NCBI GenBank assembly: GCA_050260215.1
Contig: JBLNBU010000266.1
Coordinates: 1 to 14,121 of the forward strand
Reading direction: 5' to 3'
DNA: 14,121 nucleotides
Origin: JBLNBU01 sp050260215
GTDB taxonomy: Bacteria; Pseudomonadota; Alphaproteobacteria; Rhodospirillales; Magnetospirillaceae
This document shows, one piece after another, positions 9,073-14,121 of the stretch (its first letter is position 1; each line of letters opens with the position of its first letter). The notes below the pieces were generated by a model, which worked only from the letters and a program-made list of their open reading frames with translations, searched no databases and was not told the origin of the DNA. Made by a program: the position numbers and the translations under genes.

Positions 9073-9104
9073 TTCTACTTTGGGGTGATATCGCCGCGGG
9101 TTGA

Positions 9105-9815
9105 ATGGACCAGTGGATCGCCACGTTGACCACCGAACTGCTGTGGGCCGAGGATGTCGGCGCCGCCAGCCGGGCTTTTCGCCGCTGTGCCGATGCGGCG
9201 GGGGTTGAACGGGTGGTCTACGCGGTCGCCGGCGGCGATCGACTGATGTACGTGGACGCCACCTATCCCAAGGAATGGCTGGACCGCTATCTGGCGCTCG
9301 ACTACCAGAGCTTCGACCCGGTGGTCCAGCAGGCGCGGCGCTCGACCCTGCCCTATGGCTGGCGTTTCCTGATGCAACGGCCGGGGGTCACCGAACCCCA
9401 GCGCCGCCTGTTCGACGAGGCGGCCGAATTCGGCCTGCGCGATGGCATCAGCATGCCCTTCCATGCCAATGACGGCCGACTCGGCATCCTCAGCCTGGCG
9501 TTCAGTTCCACCGACCGGCTGCAGGCGGCAGTGCGCGCCCAGCCGCGGCTGCGCCTGCTCGGAGCCTATTACCACGCCGCCATCGACCGCCTGTTCGACG
9601 CCCGCGAATCCCGACACGGGCGGCTGGACGGACGCGAGCGCCAGTGCCTGGCCTGGGTCGCCGAAGGCCGCAGCCTGTGGGACATTTCGGCCAGCCTGCA
9701 TCTGCCCGAGGACGCGGTCGCCGCCATCTTGCGCGGCGTGCGCGAGAAGCTGGGCGTCGGCACCCTGGCCGACGCCGTCGCCCAGGCCACCGCCCAGGGC
9801 CTGCTGAAAAACTAG
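9105..9815 (+). CDS. LuxR-family regulator with autoinducer-binding domain (LuxR solo)
   Basis: The 236-residue protein has an N-terminal acyl-homoserine-lactone binding domain and a C-terminal LuxR-type helix-turn-helix, the layout of quorum-sensing regulators. All six pocket residues typical of LuxR/TraR are found one position later than in TraR: W58, Y62, D71, P72, W86 and G114. The three conserved DNA-binding-domain residues also match in place: E178, L182 and G188. The helix-turn-helix is otherwise unusual: the segment usually reading KT-x2-EIA-x2-L-x-IS-x2-TV-x2-H reads RSLWDISASLHLPEDAVAAI, with the customary histidine replaced by isoleucine. No luxI-type synthase lies in the window, so it is a candidate solo. 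It may respond to a signal made elsewhere in the genome, by neighbours, or to a different small molecule. A palindrome-rich stretch separates its end from a convergent gene. Confidence 0.9.
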   Translation: MDQWIATLTTELLWAEDVGAASRAFRRCADAAGVERVVYAVAGGDRLMYVDATYPKEWLDRYLALDYQSFDPVVQQARRSTLPYGWRFLMQRPGVTEPQRRLFDEAAEFGLRDGISMPFHANDGRLGILSLAFSSTDRLQAAVRAQPRLRLLGAYYHAAIDRLFDARESRHGRLDGRERQCLAWVAEGRSLWDISASLHLPEDAVAAILRGVREKLGVGTLADAVAQATAQGLLKN

Positions 9816-9836
9816 GGGAACCCACGATTTTCATCA

Positions 9837-9872
9837 CCCGCGGGCGTGACCCGAGGGTGCACCCACGCGTGG
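9837..9872. repeat. Cluster of three short perfect palindromes between convergent genes
   Basis: CCCGCGGG (9837-9844), GGGTGCACCC (9855-9864) and CCACGCGTGG (9863-9872) are each perfect palindromes, the last two overlapping by two bases. They lie just after the luxR-like stop codon. Such a cluster could form hairpins at the 3' ends or bind a dimeric protein; in GC-rich DNA short palindromes also arise by chance. Confidence 0.5.
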
Positions 9873-9890
9873 ACAGCCGACCCCCCGTGG

Positions 9891-9913
9891 ATGGCCAGGC
9901 CGAGCCCGGCCAT
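9891..9913. terminator. Hairpin between convergent luxR-like and receiver-like genes
   Basis: ATGGCCAGGC and GCCCGGCCAT pair as a stem of ten positions with one A/C mismatch around a CGA loop. It lies 76 bases after the luxR-like stop and 20 bases after the stop of the minus-strand gene, so it could end transcription from both sides. No T run follows on either strand. Confidence 0.45.
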
Positions 9914-9932
9914 GACGGACCGGAGCGGCCCC

Positions 9933-10715
9933 CTAGGTGATGTCGAAGCGGGCCAGGGTCTCGGCCAGGTCGTCGCCGAACTGCGACCCCTTGCGGATCA
10001 GCGCCGCGCGCGGCGGCAGGCCCTTCAGCTTGGGATTGCCCCATTCGTAGCTGGTCAGCACCGCAAACGGCACGGTCTGGGTCACCGGCATGGCGGCCAG
10101 GGCGCAGCCCAGGTCGACGCCGGTCAGCAGCCCCAGTTCCATGGACGCCACCACCATGTCCGGACGGGTGCGCACCACCATCTCGATGGCCTCGAAGCCG
10201 TCGCGGACGGTCGAGGTGCGGTAGCCGCAGGCGGCCAGTTCGCGCTCGACGATACGGGCCATGGCCTTTTCCGGGACCACCAGCAGGATTTCGACGTTCT
10301 TCTTCTCGATGGAGCCGAAGTCGACGTCGGCGTTGCGCTTGGCCGGCAGGGCGCGGACCACCGCGGGAATCTCGGCCTCGGCCACCGCCTCGCCATCGGC
10401 GACCTTCTCGATCTTGTCGACGAACATCTGGATCTCGTCCAGCTCGGCGGCGCCGGCGTCCTTGAGCTCGGCGACGTATTCATCGAGGCGATGGGTGATC
10501 AGCTTGATCAGCGGCAGGCCCAAGGCATGGGCCTGGGTGCGCATGTTGCTGCTGGTCCGCCGCAGCGTTTCCAGGCCTTCGGCGGCCGAGACGCTGCGCG
10601 AGCGCATGTTGCCCAGCAGGACCTGCAGCTGGCTGGCGGTGTCGCGCAGTTCCTCCAGGAACTCGGTGATGACGCGCCGTTCGTTCTCGTTGTCGGCGTT
10701 GACCATGGACGACAT
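9933..10715 (-). CDS. Receiver-like (pseudo-receiver) protein with an Hpt-like N-terminal domain
   Basis: The 260-residue cytosolic protein has a helical N-terminal domain (about 12-110) and a C-terminal domain with the receiver fold pattern (about 141-258). In the receiver part the usual V-D-D is V146-V147-P148, and the usual phosphorylated Asp is S191 (PDMVVASMEL); only the downstream Thr (T221) and Lys (K242, LIRKG) remain. In the helical part, LRRTSSNMRTQ (51-61) aligns with the H-N-[IL]-K-G-Q core seen in some alphaproteobacterial Hpt domains, but the histidine is S56. Both phosphorelay residues thus appear lost, which suggests a scaffold or a phosphorylation-independent partner. The ATG at 10715 is chosen for its GGGGAG 5 bases upstream; a TTG at 10745 lacks support. 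It follows the Rrf2 gene by 75 bases on the same strand. The receiver fold is likely; the Hpt reading is tentative. Confidence 0.8.
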   Translation of the reverse strand: MSSMVNADNENERRVITEFLEELRDTASQLQVLLGNMRSRSVSAAEGLETLRRTSSNMRTQAHALGLPLIKLITHRLDEYVAELKDAGAAELDEIQMFVDKIEKVADGEAVAEAEIPAVVRALPAKRNADVDFGSIEKKNVEILLVVPEKAMARIVERELAACGYRTSTVRDGFEAIEMVVRTRPDMVVASMELGLLTGVDLGCALAAMPVTQTVPFAVLTSYEWGNPKLKGLPPRAALIRKGSQFGDDLAETLARFDIT

Positions 10716-10790
10716 GCGAGCTCCCCAAAGCTTGGACACGCTCAAAGGGATACACCAGTTCCGCGTCCGGGGAAACTGCCCGCGTCGCCG

Positions 10791-11216
10791 TCAGCTGGCC
10801 TTGGCGACGCCGCGCTCGGCCGCCAGCATGTCGGCCAGGGTGTAGCGGTCCAGCACCCCGAAGAAGGCATCCAGCCCCAGGGCGAAGGCCGAGCGCGCCA
10901 CGCACTCGCCCGACAGGCGGCAGTCGTCGCCGGCCTCGCGCAGGCAGCGCACCAGGGCGAAGTCCTCCTCGGTGCGGCGGACGAACTCGCCCAGCCGGAT
11001 GTCTTCGGGGCGCATCAGGAGCCGCACGCCGCCGTACTTGCCGCGCACCGTTTCCAGGAAACCCGAACGGCCCAGCTGATGGACCACCTTGGTCAAGTGG
11101 TTCTTGGAAATGCCATAGCAGTCGGCGATCTCGGTGATCGTCACCAAGTCACCATCGCGCAGCCCGACATGAACCAGGACGCGAAGCGCATAATCGGTGT
11201 GCAGGGTAAGACGCAT
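10791..11216 (-). CDS. nsrR: Rrf2-family [Fe-S] transcriptional repressor, NsrR-like
   Basis: The 141-residue protein is an Rrf2 regulator. Its N-terminus MRLTLHTDYALRVLVHV and winged helix (recognition region ISKNHLTKVVHQLGRSGFLETVRGK in two parts from 36 to 60, then YGGVRL) match NsrR, the nitric-oxide-sensing repressor of NO detoxification genes. Three cysteines, C91, C99 and C105, sit where the cluster ligands lie in Rrf2 proteins, and D8 matches the aspartate ligand described for Streptomyces NsrR. The first two cysteines are seven residues apart, slightly wider than usual. The ATG at 11216 is chosen over an upstream ATG at 11255, because the family begins MRLT and a GGGAA lies 5 bases before it. 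No NO reductase or flavohaemoglobin gene is in the window, so targets are unknown. IscR is less likely because of the N-terminal sequence. Confidence 0.85.
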   Translation of the reverse strand: MRLTLHTDYALRVLVHVGLRDGDLVTITEIADCYGISKNHLTKVVHQLGRSGFLETVRGKYGGVRLLMRPEDIRLGEFVRRTEEDFALVRCLREAGDDCRLSGECVARSAFALGLDAFFGVLDRYTLADMLAAERGVAKAS

Positions 11217-11491
11217 CGTATTTCCCGCTCTTCGCCCCAAGATTGAGGATTTCATGCTCCGGCAAAGCCCCTATACGGTCAACGGGGTCACCCACATGGC
11301 ACCCATGCGGTAGAGGCACGTTTGTGGCAGCATTTTATTTTTGCCCTTTGGATGGACGGGCCGGAGCTGTACAACAATCTTTGATGGTCGGTCCTCGAGG
11401 GGGGGACCGCGCTGCGCCAACCGGGGGGACTTTTGGTGGGCCGGCCCGAACCTGATCTGCTCGCACGGCCGTCGCCGTCGAGGGCTCGGCG
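11217..11491. other. Divergent regulatory region between the Rrf2 gene and the hybrid kinase gene
   Basis: These 275 bases separate divergent genes and so should contain both promoters. A sigma-54-like element lies at 11314-11329. An AT-rich patch (about 11331-11345) follows it, then a GGTCC/GGACC hairpin (11389-11407) in the presumed kinase leader. CCCC-N12-GGGG (11267-11286) is an inverted repeat upstream of the Rrf2 gene that could be an operator. I see no clear -35/-10 pair for the Rrf2 gene. Confidence 0.45.
11314..11329 (+). promoter_or_regulatory. Candidate sigma-54 (RpoN) promoter for the hybrid kinase
   Basis: AGGCACGTTTGTGGCA matches the sigma-54 pattern TGGCACG-N4-TTGCW at 10 of 12 defined positions, with the GG and GC pairs exactly 10 bases apart. 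The mismatches are the first T and one T of TTGC. Transcription would begin near 11340, leaving a leader of about 150 bases before the kinase ATG. No enhancer-binding regulator is visible nearby. Confidence 0.35.
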
Positions 11492-14121
11492 ATGTCCGTG
11501 CGCCCGCGGCCGCTGATCGCTTGGCTGCGCCGCCTGCCCATCGCCTGGCGCATTCCGCTGGTGGTGGTGCTGAACGCCGCCATGGCGCTGGCCATCGGCT
11601 CGCTGGGCTGGCACGTCGCCACCGAGGTCAAGGGCAATCTCGACACCCTGCTCGAGACCCAGCAGCGGGTGCGCGCCCTGTCCGAGATCTATTCCCAGTC
11701 CGACCGGCTGGAAAACCTGATCCGCCAGTACCTGGTCACGCCCACCGACGACCTGTTCAAGGACATCTCGCAGCGCTCGACCGCCCTGTTCGAGGCCCTG
11801 ACCCAGGCCGGGGCCCATCAGCAGCGCTCCGAGGAGCTCGACCGCGTGCACGCCGCGGCGCGGCGCTTCATCGCCGGCTTCCAGACGCTGAAGTCGCTGA
11901 ACGCCGACCTGGCACGCATCTACGAGACCCAGGTCCTGCAAACCACCAGCGAGATCACCGGGCTGTATTCGATCCTCAACTCCACCACCCGGGTGGTCGG
12001 CGGGCAGCTGCTGGCGCGCGGGCTGGTCAAGTCGCACGAAATCTTCGTCGAAAGCCTGGTGGCCATAAACCTGTTCTACTTCAACCCGACCCCCGAGCAC
12101 GCCGAGGCCGCCCGCGAAAGTGTCGGCCGCCTGGCCGACACCGTGCCGGTCATGGCCGAGCAGGCGGCCACCGACCTGCAGCGGGAATCGCTGGCCATGC
12201 TGGTCCGGCGCATCGAGGCGCTGGGCGGCCACCTGGAGGCGCTGGCTGCCGGCTTCGACGGCCGGGCCCGCATCCTGGCCGAGGAGATCGACGCCAGCCA
12301 AAGCGACATGTCCTCGGCGGTCGACCTGATGATGTCGCGCGCCCAGGCCCAGGAAGACCTGGTGCAGGAACAGTCCCGCCAGCTGCTGCTGCGCGAGGCA
12401 GGGCTCAGCATCGCCGCCGCCCTGGTGCTGCTGGCGGCGGGCGCCTGGGCCAGCTGGCAGATCAGCCAGTCCATCGGCCGCCCCCTGCTGCGCCTGCGCG
12501 AGGCCATGGAGGCCGGCGCCACCGGCGACTGGAGCCGCGCCGTCGACGACGCCCACATGCCCGAAGAGTTGGGGGCGATGGCGCGCGCCATCTCGGTGTT
12601 CAAGCGCAATGCGCGGGACAAGGCGATGCTCGAGGCCGAGCGGGCCGAGGCCCTGGCCCGCCAGCAGGAGGTCGAGCGCCGCACCCTGCACGACCTGCTC
12701 GAAGAGATTGAAAGCCACGACGCCCAGGGCGGATTCGCCCGCTCGGTCGAGCCCGCGCCCGAGACCGGTGCCGCCGAGGTGGCCGCGGTGTTCAACCGCG
12801 TGCTGGCCAAGTTCCACGAGGCCACCGGCGCCCGCGACACCGCCATCGCCGAACTGACCGCCGCCAAGGAGGCGGCCGAGGCCGCCAACCAGGCCAAGTC
12901 CGCCTTCCTGGCCGCCATGAGCCACGAGATCCGCACCCCCATGAACGGGGTGATCGGCATGATCGAGCTGCTGACCCATTCCCGCCTCGACGACGACCAG
13001 CGCGCCACCGTCGCCACCATCCGCGAGTCGGGCATGTCGCTAATGGCGATCATCGACGACGTGCTGGACTTCTCGAAGATCGAGGCCGGGCGCCTCGAGC
13101 TCGAGCGCACGCCCTTGTCGCTGGCGGCGCTGGTCGACGGCGTCGTCCACACCCTGGCCCCGGTCGCCGCCAAGAAGGGCCTGGCCATCCGCGCCTTCGT
13201 CGACCCCGCGGTGCCCATCGAAGTGCTGGGCGACCCGGTGCGCCTGCGCCAGGTGCTGTTCAACCTGGCCGGCAACGCGGTCAAGTTCACCCAGTCCGGC
13301 CGGCTGGCCCTGCATGTGGAAAGCCTGGGCAGGGACGACGGCGGCCGCGACCGGGTGCGGGTCCGCGTCGTCGACACCGGCATCGGCATCGCTCCCGAAG
13401 TGCGCCAGCGGCTGTTCCGCCCGTTCACCCAGGCCGAATCGTCGACCACCCGGCGCTTCGGCGGCACCGGGCTGGGTCTGTCCATCAGCCGGCGCCTGGT
13501 CGAACTGATGGACGGCACCATCGGGGTCGACAGCATTCCGGGCCGCGGCGCCACCTTCTGGTGCGTCATCCCCTTCGTCTCGTGCGAGGCCTCCACGGCG
13601 CCGCCGCCCGCCGCCGACCTGATGGGCATGCGCCTGCTGGTGGTCGACCCCGACACCTCGGAACGGACCCTGGTGGCCCGCCATGTGGAGCAGGCCGGCG
13701 CCGCGGTGGTCCGCGTCGCCAACGCCAAGGGGGCCCTGGCCGCCACCGCGCGGGCCAGCGACACCAAGGCGCCCTTCGACCTTGGAATACTCGCCGCCGA
13801 CCAGGTGACCGCCGCCGAGGTGTCGCCGCTGGGCGGCTCGCCGCTGCTGTTCATCGCCGGCACCGACATGCAGCGCCGCTTCGACCTGGAACGCCTGCCC
13901 GAATGCCGCGGCTTCCTGTCGCGGCCGCTGGCCCCCGGACAAATCCTGGCCGCCGTCGGCGCCGTCACCGGTGCGGCCGCCCCCCACCCCCACGCCCGCC
14001 CCACCCCCCCGCCCGCCCCCCCCCCCCCCCCCCGCGACGGGGGCGAGGAAAGCGCCTTGGAAGGCGGCCACCGGGTAAAGGCGAACGCCGCCCTCGGCGA
14101 CGCCTTCCCAGCCGAGGTCGA
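11492..14121 (+). CDS. Membrane hybrid histidine kinase (3' end missing)
   Basis: This inner-membrane sensor kinase is visible for 876 codons and runs off the right edge. TM1 is at about 21-40 and TM2 at about 305-325, enclosing a roughly 265-residue all-helical periplasmic sensor. HAMP follows (about 326-380), then a coiled linker, then HisKA with the phosphorylated H478 (MSHEIRTPMNG). The ATPase has the N box (N591 and N595 in FNLAGNAVKF), G1 D628 (DTGIGI), the F-box FRPFTQAES and G2 GGTGLGLS (657-664), so the core is complete. A receiver-like domain follows (about 713-825), in which the phosphorylated Asp is replaced by A768 (FDLGILAAD) and the conserved Lys by R811 (LSRPL). A proline-rich linker carries the C18 tract. 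A functional second receiver or Hpt would be expected beyond. The ATG at 11492 has GAGGG 7 bases upstream and is the first after an in-frame stop. Confidence 0.9.
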   Translation, partial: MSVRPRPLIAWLRRLPIAWRIPLVVVLNAAMALAIGSLGWHVATEVKGNLDTLLETQQRVRALSEIYSQSDRLENLIRQYLVTPTDDLFKDISQRSTALFEALTQAGAHQQRSEELDRVHAAARRFIAGFQTLKSLNADLARIYETQVLQTTSEITGLYSILNSTTRVVGGQLLARGLVKSHEIFVESLVAINLFYFNPTPEHAEAARESVGRLADTVPVMAEQAATDLQRESLAMLVRRIEALGGHLEALAAGFDGRARILAEEIDASQSDMSSAVDLMMSRAQAQEDLVQEQSRQLLLREAGLSIAAALVLLAAGAWASWQISQSIGRPLLRLREAMEAGATGDWSRAVDDAHMPEELGAMARAISVFKRNARDKAMLEAERAEALARQQEVERRTLHDLLEEIESHDAQGGFARSVEPAPETGAAEVAAVFNRVLAKFHEATGARDTAIAELTAAKEAAEAANQAKSAFLAAMSHEIRTPMNGVIGMIELLTHSRLDDDQRATVATIRESGMSLMAIIDDVLDFSKIEAGRLELERTPLSLAALVDGVVHTLAPVAAKKGLAIRAFVDPAVPIEVLGDPVRLRQVLFNLAGNAVKFTQSGRLALHVESLGRDDGGRDRVRVRVVDTGIGIAPEVRQRLFRPFTQAESSTTRRFGGTGLGLSISRRLVELMDGTIGVDSIPGRGATFWCVIPFVSCEASTAPPPAADLMGMRLLVVDPDTSERTLVARHVEQAGAAVVRVANAKGALAATARASDTKAPFDLGILAADQVTAAEVSPLGGSPLLFIAGTDMQRRFDLERLPECRGFLSRPLAPGQILAAVGAVTGAAAPHPHARPTPPPAPPPPPRDGGEESALEGGHRVKANAALGDAFPAEV
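14016..14033 (+). repeat. Run of 18 consecutive C bases inside the hybrid kinase frame
   Basis: The tract encodes five proline codons in the linker after the first receiver-like domain. It lies in a 50-base stretch that is almost only C. Upstream reading continues in frame across it, but a change of one base would shift the rest of the protein. It could be a slippage-prone switch or a sequencing/assembly fault near a contig end. Confidence 0.95.

Noticed and set aside
11288..14004. Long minus-strand frames opposite the hybrid kinase, and a 456-codon plus-strand frame (11341-12711)
   Set aside because: The kinase frame from 11492 carries H box, N, G1, F and G2 motifs and membrane segments, while these frames are Arg/Ala/Pro or Gly/Gln/His-rich shadows.

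Overview
The window looks like chromosome of a GC-rich alphaproteobacterium, most likely a Rhodospirillales member close to Magnetospirillum. This is inferred from the very high GC at third codon positions, a Calvin-cycle block in the order glpX-prk-tkt-fba (the order known from Rhodospirillum rubrum), and the protein families present. I see no rRNA, tRNA, insertion sequence, integrase or CRISPR array. No stretch over 300 bases lacks a gene.

Region 1 (1-4669, minus strand) is a tight Calvin-cycle/sugar-phosphate operon read right to left: class II fructose-1,6-bisphosphatase (glpX/cbbF), phosphoribulokinase, transketolase and class II fructose-bisphosphate aldolase, the last cut by the window edge. 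Gaps of 5, 17 and 31 bases and a Shine-Dalgarno before most genes support co-transcription. Together they regenerate ribulose-1,5-bisphosphate for Rubisco, which is not in the window. Region 2 (4856-6739, minus) is a DEAD-box RNA helicase with an Arg-rich repeat tail, followed 21 bases later by a stand-alone Lrp/AsnC-type ligand-binding (RAM) domain protein. A near-consensus promoter sits so close to the helicase ATG that the mRNA should be almost leaderless. Region 3 (6859-8100, plus) is a two-gene unit of an isochorismatase-family hydrolase and an alpha/beta hydrolase.

Region 4 (8181-9815, plus) holds an unrecognised soluble protein of about 258 residues and a LuxR-type regulator whose acyl-homoserine-lactone pocket residues are all present although no luxI synthase is nearby. 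Region 5 (9933-11216, minus) holds an NsrR-like Rrf2 iron-sulfur repressor followed by a protein with an Hpt-like helical domain and a receiver-like domain, both of which appear to lack their phosphorylatable residue. Region 6 (11492 to the right edge, plus) is a large membrane hybrid histidine kinase with a complete kinase core but a degenerate first receiver. It then runs into a proline linker carrying 18 consecutive C bases just before the window ends.

The most distinctive material is the signalling cluster on the right: a full-core kinase, two receiver-like domains without the phospho-acceptor Asp, a possible sigma-54 promoter, an Rrf2 nitric-oxide/Fe-S type regulator and a LuxR solo within 5 kb. 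The C18 tract is either a phase-variable switch or an assembly fault, and reads across it would decide. All family assignments come from reading motifs by eye; no database search was run.
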